Of a stretch of 64,000 nucleotides of DNA, positions 53,299 to 60,401 are shown in pieces (position 1 is the first letter of the stretch; each line of letters opens with the position of its first letter). The DNA comes from Bacillus sp. THAF10 (GTDB lineage Bacteria > Bacillota > Bacilli > Bacillales > Bacillaceae_I), in assembly GCF_009363695.1 (NCBI RefSeq), contig NZ_CP045403.1, positions 3,172,501 to 3,236,500 on the forward strand, written 5' to 3'. The notes beneath the pieces were generated by a model, which had not been told where the DNA came from, did not search any database, and saw nothing but the letters and a program-made list of their open reading frames with translations. Made by a program: the position numbers and the translations under genes.

Positions 53299-54330
53299 TC
53301 ATTTGCTTGCTAGTATCGATCTGCTGGTTAACCAATCGTCCATATAAGATGGTAGCTGGCCATTTTCAACGGTAGCCGCTGTATGTCCTCCTTTAAGTAC
53401 ATGAACATGTTTGTCTTTGCTTGCAACTTTATCCATAATGGGCATCATTTGGTGCAGTGGAACAAGACGGTCATTTTCTGTTCCCACAACCAAAAGGTTT
53501 GCTGTAATATTCGATAGTTTAGCCTTTTTGCTCTGGATGGAAAAGCTTCCCTTTATCAACTTATTTTCTAAAGTGAAATCCTCCATCATTTGCTTGGCAA
53601 CCCCACTTGTCATTGGGATATGCCCCTCTGTCCACGTGTGAAACCTGATCCATTTTTCTACATAATCTCGATCATGAGCTTTCAGTAACAAAGAAATATA
53701 TGGAGTAAAATAAACAGGTGTGGTAACTAATCTCACACCGGCTTTTACATAGGAGGAAGGAATAATACCGAGCTCCTCCATATACGCAAAAGAAGCAGTC
53801 CCTTCTTTCCTTAATCTCATGACCCACTTATCAAAATATGGTGACTTACTAAAGTCAATTGGTGTGACTAAAAGAATAAGGTTTTTAATAGCTTTGGGAT
53901 GGATGGAGGCATAGATGGCAGCTAGTGTCCCTCCGAGGCAATAGCCTATCATCGTTAGTTCTTCCACTCTTGCATGCTGAAGCGTTTTTTGAACCGCTTG
54001 GTGAATGTAGGAGGAAACGTAGTCACTCAACGTCATCTGTTGATCTTCAAGACTAGGCTTGCCAAAATCAATTAAATATACGTCAAAACCATTCTTAACA
54101 AGTGCCTCTATGGTACTTTTTCCTGGTAATAGATCTAAAATAAACGGTTGATTGATTAAGGAGTAAGTGATAAACACAGGAGTTTTGAATTTCTTAGTGG
54201 AGGAAGGGTAGTACCAGAGTGTTGCCTTATTCTTTTTCCAAACTGCTTTTCTAAGAGTGACACCATCCTTGAAAGGTGTATCATTATATTGACTCATTTG
54301 TGCCTTCCAAGCATTCAAGTCACGAGTCAT
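53299..54330 (-). CDS. phaC: Class IV polyhydroxyalkanoate synthase subunit PhaC
   Basis: This 343-residue alpha/beta hydrolase-fold protein has the PHA synthase box GYCLGG with nucleophile Cys131 (not Ser), Asp287 (NDRLVPLH) and His316 (GGHTAATV). The short length and partner phaR place it in class IV, the Bacillus type that polymerises (R)-3-hydroxyacyl-CoA at granule surfaces. It overlaps phaR by 11 bp. Confidence 0.9.
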   Translation of the reverse strand: MTRDLNAWKAQMSQYNDTPFKDGVTLRKAVWKKNKATLWYYPSSTKKFKTPVFITYSLINQPFILDLLPGKSTIEALVKNGFDVYLIDFGKPSLEDQQMTLSDYVSSYIHQAVQKTLQHARVEELTMIGYCLGGTLAAIYASIHPKAIKNLILLVTPIDFSKSPYFDKWVMRLRKEGTASFAYMEELGIIPSSYVKAGVRLVTTPVYFTPYISLLLKAHDRDYVEKWIRFHTWTEGHIPMTSGVAKQMMEDFTLENKLIKGSFSIQSKKAKLSNITANLLVVGTENDRLVPLHQMMPIMDKVASKDKHVHVLKGGHTAATVENGQLPSYMDDWLTSRSILASK

Positions 54331-54757
54331 AAACTTTCACATCTTTAAGACGTTTAAGCTCTTCCTCAAGTCCTGGAATATTGGAAACAATCGCAGCTTT
54401 ATACTTAGCATTTTCAATTAAAATTGTAGAAGTGCTAGAGGAACAATTTTGTTTTTTGCTTGGCAGACTTTTATTTTGGTTGATCATTTTTTCCTCTAAC
54501 TTGTCTATCTTTTCTTCAATTTGAATAAGAAGTTTTGCTAAATTGGCAACGTCATTTTTTGTTGGAAAATTATATTGAAGGGAAAGCACCTCTACTTGTT
54601 CTCTTATTGATCTGAGTTTTTCCGCATTTTTTTCACTTTTCTTCCCTAAAATGCGGTAAATCATTTCGTTATTCAAACTGTTTTTTATGGTTTCATTTAA
54701 ATCATTTTCTACACGTAAGGCTTGAACTTTTAGCCTTTTCTGCACTTCTTTCTTCAT
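54320..54757 (-). CDS. phaR: PHA synthase subunit PhaR
   Basis: This is a 145-residue, mostly helical, charged protein with coiled-coil-like stretches (about 45-95). By position and helical composition it is the PhaR partner that class IV PhaC needs for activity. It is shorter than B. megaterium PhaR (about 200 aa), and similarity could not be tested. Direct overlap with phaC supports a subunit relationship. A decayed MITE-like element lies upstream. Confidence 0.7.
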   Translation of the reverse strand: MKKEVQKRLKVQALRVENDLNETIKNSLNNEMIYRILGKKSEKNAEKLRSIREQVEVLSLQYNFPTKNDVANLAKLLIQIEEKIDKLEEKMINQNKSLPSKKQNCSSSTSTILIENAKYKAAIVSNIPGLEEELKRLKDVKVYDS

Positions 54758-54784
54758 GTGTGAATCACCCTTTCATTTTATAAA

Positions 54785-54885
54785 AACTTTTTTCGTATAC
54801 TTTGTTACTCCTGCGTAAATAAAGCACATTGTTAACAAAAGTCGCTGTTGTGCTCTTTTCGTAGAGAAATACATTTTCTTAGGTT
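54785..54885. mobile_element. MITE-like element, copy 5 (truncated)
   Basis: About 100 bp keeps a degraded left end (ACTTTTTTCGTATACTTTGTTAC), the core GTCGCTGTTGTGCTCTTTTCGTAGAG and TTTTCTTAGGTTTT. The hairpin centre and right end are lost. It fills the gap between phaR and the reductase gene, so it separates genes of one pathway. No direct repeat can be seen. Confidence 0.6.
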
Positions 54886-55662
54886 TTAAATTAACGATGT
54901 CATTCCGCCGTCCACAACGAGAATGTGACCGATGCAATAATTAGATGCCTCGGAAGCGAGAAATACTGCTGCACCCTTTAGATCATCTTCTGTACCGAAA
55001 CGTTTTGCGGGAATTTGCTCTTTAATAAATGGCGAAGAATGTTCGAGGATTCCTTGGGTAATTTTTGTAGGAAACAAGCCTGGGGCAATAGCATTTACTT
55101 GAATATTATTAGGAGCAAGCTTCACTCCAAGATCTTTTGTAAACGTAATGACTCCACCTTTACTCGTATTGTAGGCGATTGTATCCATCAGCTTTGGATC
55201 TGTTCCACCCATCCCAGTCACAGAGGCAATGTTAATGATTTTCCCATAACCTTGTTTCATCATCACCCTTGCTGCTCTTTGGCTAAAGAGAAATAATCCT
55301 CTTAAATTTACATTCATCACTTTATCCCATTTATCTGCAGGTAAATCAAGGGTGGGAGCCATCCAAGAGGTTCCGCTATTATTGACAAGAATATCAATAC
55401 TTCCGAAATGTTTTACTGTCTCATCAATGACAAATTGGATATCTTCTTCTTTTGTAACATCACAGGGAAATGCTTTCGATTGAACTCCTTTTTCTATCAA
55501 TGTTTCAGATACTTTCTCACAAGAAGCAATATCTCTTGAACATACCACTACATTTGCTCCAGCTTCAGCTAATCCGTGTGCTATCTGCGCTCCGAGTCCT
55601 TTTCCGCCTCCTGTCACGATCGCCGTTTTATTAGCCAAGCTAAATAAATCCTTTCCTCCCAT
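54886..55662 (-). CDS. SDR-family reductase, possibly PhaB (acetoacetyl-CoA reductase)
   Basis: This 258-residue short-chain dehydrogenase has the NADP(H) glycine motif TGGGKGLG (18-25), NNSG, the catalytic Ser/Tyr/Lys in ASVTGM and YNTSKGG, and a C-terminal DGG motif. Position upstream of phaR-phaC suggests it makes (R)-3-hydroxybutyryl-CoA. However, it is also close to gluconate 5-dehydrogenase-like SDRs, so PhaB is inference. AGGAGG precedes the ATG. Confidence 0.75.
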   Translation of the reverse strand: MGGKDLFSLANKTAIVTGGGKGLGAQIAHGLAEAGANVVVCSRDIASCEKVSETLIEKGVQSKAFPCDVTKEEDIQFVIDETVKHFGSIDILVNNSGTSWMAPTLDLPADKWDKVMNVNLRGLFLFSQRAARVMMKQGYGKIINIASVTGMGGTDPKLMDTIAYNTSKGGVITFTKDLGVKLAPNNIQVNAIAPGLFPTKITQGILEHSSPFIKEQIPAKRFGTEDDLKGAAVFLASEASNYCIGHILVVDGGMTSLI

Positions 55663-55815
55663 AGTAAACCTCCTCTTTTTTTCATTTGCATTTTTTTTAA
55701 TAAGTATGTTGAATAATAAATCTCTCAGAATTTAATAGATTCTATATAGTATAGTAGAGTCGCTTCTAAGGTGTGTGTAAATTGATGAAATGGTGGAAGT
55801 GGAGTTTTTAGACAA

Positions 55816-56043
55816 CACTCTTTTCTAAAAGATTGTTGCCTTTTACTAAGAAAAAGTCGGCTTTAAGACTTTTTAAAGAAAAAGTCGGCTCTAAGACTTT
55901 TCCAAGAGAAAAGTCGGCTTTAAAGACTCTTAGCAATTATTATGTGAGGAAAAAAAACTTCCTTCACGAAAGGAGCACGACAGCAACGTTGATTATGGGT
56001 GTTTTTCCTGTATGCAGTAGCAAAAAATGTAGCGAAAACAGCA
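55816..56043. mobile_element. MITE-like element, copy 6, inverted, with triplicated hairpin and 8-bp direct repeat
   Basis: This 228-bp copy is in the opposite orientation to copies 1-5. Its ends are CACTCTTTTCTAAAAGATTG and (complement) TGCTGTTTTCGCTACATTTT, flanked on both sides by TTAGACAA (55808-55815 and 56044-56051). The usual single AAAAAGTC/GACTTTTT hairpin is present three times in tandem, which explains the extra 43 bp. It lies between the reductase gene and cspB. Confidence 0.85.
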
Positions 56044-56055
56044 TTAGACAAAAAA

Positions 56056-56085
56056 AAAGAACCCTCCAAAATGGAGAGTTCTTTT
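56056..56085 (-). terminator. Terminator of cspB
   Basis: AAGAACCCTCC pairs with GGAGAGTTCTT around a short A-rich loop, with T/A tracts beyond. It lies 11 bp after the cspB stop codon. Confidence 0.85.
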
Positions 56086-56096
56086 GTGCGTTCAAA

Positions 56097-56294
56097 TTAC
56101 TTTTGAACGTTAGCAGCTTGTGGTCCACGAGCTCCTTGCTCAACTTCAAAAGTTACAGTTTGACCTTCTTCTAAAGTTTTGAAACCGTCGCCTTGGATAG
56201 CAGAGAAGTGTACGAATACATCGTCTTGACCGTCTACTTCGATGAATCCGAATCCTTTTTCAGCGTTGAACCATTTTACTTTACCTTCTAACAT
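56097..56294 (-). CDS. cspB: Cold shock protein, CspB family
   Basis: This 65-residue OB-fold protein has both RNA-binding motifs, GFGFIE (RNP1-like, KGFGFIEV) and VFVHF (RNP2-like), and the usual end GPQAANV. It binds single-stranded RNA/DNA and acts as an RNA chaperone. The start at 56294 has GGAGG 7 nt upstream. A longer frame to 56342 would translate the leader. The leader of about 130 nt has a hairpin next to the ribosome binding site. Confidence 0.95.
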   Translation of the reverse strand: MLEGKVKWFNAEKGFGFIEVDGQDDVFVHFSAIQGDGFKTLEEGQTVTFEVEQGARGPQAANVQK

Positions 56295-56429
56295 TGTGTT
56301 TCCTCCTATAGTGGATAATTGCCATCCACAGAAAATTACCATTCTTGCTCTGCATAACCTTACAGACGAAATAGAACTTTAAAAGTTGATTTCTTCTTTC
56401 AGTTTTATCGAACAAAAACAATTAGCTTA

Positions 56430-56458
56430 ATCATAGTCCTTATGCGAACAAAAATCAA
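56430..56458 (-). promoter_or_regulatory. cspB promoter and long structured leader
   Basis: On the minus strand TTGATT (complement of 56453-56458), 17 nt and TATGAT (complement of 56430-56435) form a good sigma-A promoter, giving a 5' leader of about 130 nt. In the leader GTGGAT and ATCCAC (near 56318-56336) can form a hairpin ending a few bases before the ribosome binding site, as in temperature-dependent cold-shock leaders. No gene lies in 56459-56640. Confidence 0.7.
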
Positions 56459-56640
56459 GTTTATTTTACTGTTTCTACTAAATACCAAATAATTCGACAG
56501 AAAAAGATAACATTCTCCAATGTTATTGGAAAATATTTTTTAGGTGTTCTCTGTTCTTTACCTTTTCTTTTTCGGAAAGATTTTGTAAGATAATTAAATA
56601 TCAACTTAGAGAAAACATTTGTATTTTTAGGGAGGACATC

Positions 56641-57801
56641 ATGAGGAGATTTGGACTTTTACCAAGAATTATTGTCGCCATTCTATTAGGTGTACTTATT
56701 GGGAGCTATGCACCAGAATGGTTTGTAAAAATATTTGTTACATTCAGTGGATTATTCGGGAACTTCTTAGGCTTTGCCATCCCACTCATTATCATTGCTT
56801 TTATTGCTCCAGGTATTGGAGAAATAGGGAAAGGAGCAGGGAAGTTTCTTAGTCTAACTGCCGCTCTTGCCTATCTTTCCACTATTGCTGCAGGAGTCTT
56901 GGCATATTTAGCAGCAAGTTCTTTGTATCCTTACCTTTTAAAAGGTGCCAGCTTAGCAGGAGAAATGGAAAACCCTGAGGAGGCCCTATTAAAACCATTT
57001 TTGGATTTAGAGATTCCTGCGCCATTTGAAGTGATGACAGCTTTGATCATTGCTTTTGTGCTAGGATTAGGAATTTCAGCTATTAAAGGCAATGCATTGC
57101 AAAACAATATGATTGAATTTAGAAGCATTATTGAATTGGTTATCTCTAAAGTAATTATCCCATTGCTTCCTATTCATATCCTTGGAATATTTTCAAATAT
57201 GACCTATGGTGGCCAGGTTCAAACCATCATCAGCGTATTTGCCAAAGTATTTGTGTTGATTATCCTGTTGCACTGGACTATGCTATTGCTTCAATATTCT
57301 ATAAGTGGTGCCATGTCAAAAAAGAATCCTTTTGCGATGCTGAAAACGATGATGACCGCATACTTTACTGCACTTGGTACCCAATCATCAGCATCCACCA
57401 TTCCAGTAACTTTACGGCGCACAAAAAATATGGGTGTGAGAGAAAAAACAGCTGACTTTACTGTGCCGTTACTGGCAAATATTCACCTTTCCGGTAGCAC
57501 CATCACCATTGTATCGTGTGCGATGGCTATCATGTTCATTAACGGAATGGATTATTCCTTTTTGACGGTGTTGCCTTTTGTGATGATGCTTGGTGTTACC
57601 ATGATTGCTGCTCCAGGTGTACCAGGTGGCGCTGTCATGGCGGCTATCGGCTTGCTACAAACGATGCTTGGCTTTGATTCTACTATGGTTTCATTAATGA
57701 TTGCCCTTTACCTTGCTCAAGACAGCTTTGGTACTGCGTGTAACGTAACGGGAGATGGCGCCATTGCTAATGCAGTGGATACATTCACATCTTCTAAATA
57801 A
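56641..57801 (+). CDS. Dicarboxylate/amino acid:cation symporter (DAACS family)
   Basis: This 386-residue membrane protein has eight helices and two re-entrant loops. The DAACS signature is present as TALGTQSSASTIPVTL (serine-rich hairpin loop), with a second loop near PGVPGGAVMAAIG and QDSFGTACNVTGDGA near the C-terminus. It imports dicarboxylates or amino acids with Na+ or H+; the substrate is not predictable. AGGGAGGAC precedes the ATG. Confidence 0.9.
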   Translation: MRRFGLLPRIIVAILLGVLIGSYAPEWFVKIFVTFSGLFGNFLGFAIPLIIIAFIAPGIGEIGKGAGKFLSLTAALAYLSTIAAGVLAYLAASSLYPYLLKGASLAGEMENPEEALLKPFLDLEIPAPFEVMTALIIAFVLGLGISAIKGNALQNNMIEFRSIIELVISKVIIPLLPIHILGIFSNMTYGGQVQTIISVFAKVFVLIILLHWTMLLLQYSISGAMSKKNPFAMLKTMMTAYFTALGTQSSASTIPVTLRRTKNMGVREKTADFTVPLLANIHLSGSTITIVSCAMAIMFINGMDYSFLTVLPFVMMLGVTMIAAPGVPGGAVMAAIGLLQTMLGFDSTMVSLMIALYLAQDSFGTACNVTGDGAIANAVDTFTSSK

Positions 57802-57846
57802 ACAAACCAGGTGGTCTGCGACATGCAGATTCACCTGGTTTGTTTT
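57800..57846. terminator. Terminator after the DAACS symporter gene
   Basis: AACAAACCAGGTG pairs with CACCTGGTTTGTT across an 18-nt loop and ends in T. It also abuts the stop of the opposing small gene. Confidence 0.85.
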
Positions 57847-58027
57847 ACTTTCCAGAACTTAATTTTGAGTATCCAAATTGTTCTAAAAACTCGTTGTAGG
57901 CCTCAATTTTCCCTTCCATAACGAGATAGTCTGACTCTCCAGGCGTTAGGCCTTCCTTTTCCTTGTAATATTCTTTTATTCTCGATTCTACATAAGAAAT
58001 AATCGCGGTTTCATTAAAGGATGTCAT
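57845..58027 (-). CDS. Small hypothetical protein
   Basis: This 60-residue soluble protein (MTSFNETAIISYVESRIKEYY...) is predicted helical, with many Glu, Lys and Tyr residues. It has no recognised motif. The start at 58027 follows GAGGTGATT; an ATG one codon earlier is possible. An upstream frame to 58126 encodes a hydrophobic stretch without a site and is not favoured. It lies beside sspH. Confidence 0.6.
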   Translation of the reverse strand: MTSFNETAIISYVESRIKEYYKEKEGLTPGESDYLVMEGKIEAYNEFLEQFGYSKLSSGK

Positions 58028-58139
58028 CATAATCACCTCATCTAATTGATAGAATATGAATACCCTTATTACAAAACCTAAAACGGTCAGAAGCACATTT
58101 GAGATTTTCAAATGTGCTCTGTTCAAAAGAGATAGCCTT

Positions 58140-58322
58140 CTACTCTAATTCTTCTAGATCAGCTATGGATACTTGTGTTCTTTCCTCACCTGGGCCACGA
58201 AGATGCACGGTTGCAGTTGCTCCATCTTCACTGATGGAATCAATCCACACTTTTGTTCCTTGAAAGGTTACCTCCGTTATCGCTTTTGAGGATAATATTT
58301 GTCTTGCACGTCTTTCTTCCAT
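58140..58322 (-). CDS. sspH: Small acid-soluble spore protein, H type
   Basis: This 60-residue protein begins MEERRARQILSSKAI and has VTFQGTKVWIDSIS and a C-terminal VSIADLEEL. This agrees with the H-type SASP family (about 59 residues) made in the forespore under sigma-G. The start at 58322 follows GGAGTGACAAAG. It differs from alpha/beta SASPs in lacking their GPR cleavage motif, as expected for the H type. Confidence 0.85.
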   Translation of the reverse strand: MEERRARQILSSKAITEVTFQGTKVWIDSISEDGATATVHLRGPGEERTQVSIADLEELE

Positions 58323-58454
58323 CTTTGTCACTCCTGCTCTCATAAGTTTCCTGTTCATTTATCCACATTATTTTCCCTAAGATCCATCATCTTTATGCCT
58401 CTAAGTTTAATCTCTCCTACTTCTTGTCAAGAATAGAGGGTAGAGGTGAATCGG

Positions 58455-58700
58455 ATGAAACTGAGCAAAGAGGAAAAAGAACAGTTAAGTGAAGCCATTG
58501 ATAAAATGAATGAGAGCCTGGACGTGTTTATTGAGTACTACAATGAATCAGAGGACGATACCCCGATCATTTCCTTTGATGAGGAAGTCTTATCCTTATT
58601 AGAAGCTGGAAAGGAAAAATACGGAACAGAAGCTTTTAGTCAAAGAATCAATACCATCATGAAAGAGGTACTCTCTTTCATTTCAAAAGAGGATAGCTGA
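58455..58700 (+). CDS. mstX: Mistic-like membrane-associated protein
   Basis: This 81-residue acidic helical protein (MKLSKEEKEQLSEAIDKMNESL..., with FIEYYNESE and INTIMKEVLSFI) matches the C-terminal three-quarters of B. subtilis Mistic (110 aa), including EEKEQLS.AID.MNE.LD.FI..YNES. The N-terminal helix of about 28 residues of B. subtilis Mistic is absent here. The start is ATG at 58455 behind GAGGTG. It overlaps yugO by one base (TGATG), keeping the mstX-yugO operon in which Mistic helps place or regulate the channel. Confidence 0.88.
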   Translation: MKLSKEEKEQLSEAIDKMNESLDVFIEYYNESEDDTPIISFDEEVLSLLEAGKEKYGTEAFSQRINTIMKEVLSFISKEDS

Positions 58701-59710
58701 TGGAAAGAATAAAAGAACAGACTTCCTTAATTTTTAGGTTTATTCACTGGCCTCTAATTGCCAGAATCCTCATCATTATCTTTGTGATAAATATTACGTT
58801 TGGTGCGCTCATTCGTTATATTGAACCTGAAGAGTTCCCAACATTATTTGATGGTGTTTGGTGGGCACTTGTGACAACGGCCACGTTAGGCTATGGAGAT
58901 TATGTACCCGTTACGGTGACAGGGCGGTCTCTAGCAATTGTTTTAATTCTTTTTGGTACTGGGTTTGTTACCACCTATTTTGTCACATTAGCAGCAAGTG
59001 CCATAGCCACACAAAATGATTATTTGGAGGGCAAAGTGGATTATCGTGGATCAGAACATATAATCGTTGTTGGATGGAATGAAAGGGTAAGAGAAACACT
59101 CCGTCAAATTAATTTAATGAGCAAAAAACCATTATCTATTGTACTTATTGATCAAACACTCTCTAAAAATCCACTTCATGACGAAAATGTACATTTTATT
59201 AAAGGAAATCCAAGCTATGATCAGACGATGCTTGCCGCCAACATAAAACAGGCAGCATTTGTGCTGATTTCAGCAGACCAAAGTAAAGATGAAGTTCAAG
59301 CAGATATGAATTCGGTTTTAACTCTATTGACAGTGAAAGGCCTAAATCCAGATGTTTACACGATCATTGAAATTCTTACCTCCCATCAAGTGAAAAATGC
59401 CTGGCGAGCTTGCGCAAATGAAGTAATTCAAACAAACATGTTTACAAGCTATGTAATGATTAATAGCATGATGTCGAACGGCATGTCTGGGACACTTTTA
59501 AAAATGCTTGATCAACTTAAAGGCAGCAAGCTTAAATACCTAAATGTGGATAAAGGGCAAGTTGGAGATACGTTTGAAAAGGTTAGCAACCAAATGCTTC
59601 AAAAAAAGGTCTTGCTTATTGGCATAAAAAGAGGAGAGGACACTATGGTCAACCCTCCTTTATACACGTTAATCCAACATGATGATTGCTTACTGGTTAT
59701 TAAGGATTAA
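58700..59710 (+). CDS. yugO: Potassium channel with RCK domain (YugO)
   Basis: This 336-residue protein has two membrane helices (about 17-38 and 74-100) flanking a pore loop with selectivity filter TATLGYGD (60-67). A cytoplasmic RCK/TrkA-N Rossmann domain follows (about 113-235; HIIVVGWNER). B. subtilis YugO carries K+ efflux in biofilm electrical signalling. Coupling to mstX supports orthology. It converges on yugN with a 4-bp overlap. Confidence 0.92.
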   Translation: MERIKEQTSLIFRFIHWPLIARILIIIFVINITFGALIRYIEPEEFPTLFDGVWWALVTTATLGYGDYVPVTVTGRSLAIVLILFGTGFVTTYFVTLAASAIATQNDYLEGKVDYRGSEHIIVVGWNERVRETLRQINLMSKKPLSIVLIDQTLSKNPLHDENVHFIKGNPSYDQTMLAANIKQAAFVLISADQSKDEVQADMNSVLTLLTVKGLNPDVYTIIEILTSHQVKNAWRACANEVIQTNMFTSYVMINSMMSNGMSGTLLKMLDQLKGSKLKYLNVDKGQVGDTFEKVSNQMLQKKVLLIGIKRGEDTMVNPPLYTLIQHDDCLLVIKD

Positions 59711-60114
59711 TCTCTTCCTAATACTGCTTCTAGTTCGTGCACTAGTGTGTGCCCAAGCTCAACAAATTCCTCAGGAAAAGATGCATCCGGATCTTCAGGC
59801 TCAGAAAATTGATTAAACGAAGCGGAGCCGTTACCAACATGTGCGTGATCATCTATCCCTATTTGATATTTATGGGAAAGTAGAAACGGCCTTCCTAGCT
59901 CGACAGTGGCACCTTGGGAATCCAATTGACCATCTACAGACTGAAAAGGAACTCTTAAGAATTGATAGCCCACTTCACTATCAATTTTGTAATCGAAATA
60001 TCCGTGGTCATACTCCCAGTTTCCACCTATCGAATAACCTAGTGGCTTTAGTTCCTGCTCAAGTTTGTATAATTGAAACTCTGCGCCTTCTATTTTAGAA
60101 GGAATAGGAATCAT
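59707..60114 (-). CDS. yugN: YugN-like family protein
   Basis: This 135-residue soluble alpha/beta protein begins MIPIPSKIEGAEFQLYKLEQEL and has GYSIGGNWEYDHGYFDYKID and YQFLRVPFQSVDGQLD. By position between yugO and pgi and by sequence it is the YugN family. Its function is unknown. It is expressed on the opposite strand from yugO, as in B. subtilis. Confidence 0.85.
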   Translation of the reverse strand: MIPIPSKIEGAEFQLYKLEQELKPLGYSIGGNWEYDHGYFDYKIDSEVGYQFLRVPFQSVDGQLDSQGATVELGRPFLLSHKYQIGIDDHAHVGNGSASFNQFSEPEDPDASFPEEFVELGHTLVHELEAVLGRD

Positions 60115-60231
60115 GGCAATCCCTCCTTTTTTTATAGGAGTAGGTTGCCCTTAGCATAAATTTTCATTCAAAAAAAGAGTGCCCTTATGATGCATGAAGG
60201 CCATCTTTTTATTATTTGCTTTGTTATACTA

Positions 60232-60368
60232 CGCTGTTGATTTCAGCAAATGGCATGGCTCCACGCGTAATGCAAGGCGATTTGTAAGCCTCCTCGGCTG
60301 TGCCTGTGAGGTCACAATTCTTTCGCTTCATTCCCGCGGGAGTCTCCGCCTTTGCTACCATCCACAGC
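60232..60368 (+). repeat. GC-richer dispersed repeat, copy B
   Basis: About 137 bp runs from CGCTGTTGATTTCAGC to CATCCACAGC with TAAGCCTCCTCGGCTGTGCCTG, GAGGTCAC and CCCGCGGGAGTCTCCGC inside. It has the same architecture as copy A, and matches the complement of copy C along TTTGTA...CTCAGC and TTCGCTTCATTCCC. It fills most of the gap between yugN and pgi, with no coding frame. Confidence 0.7.
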
Positions 60369-60401
60369 TAGAAACTTCTTAAAATTCACAAGGAATTCTT
60401 T

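Noticed and set aside
57845..58126. Longer 93-codon version of the small gene at 57845
   Set aside because: The extra hydrophobic N-terminus has no ribosome binding site; GAGGTG supports the ATG near 58027.
60194..60382. Plus-strand frame of 62 codons between yugN and pgi
   Set aside because: Most of it is repeat copy B; the frame is not shared with copies A or C.
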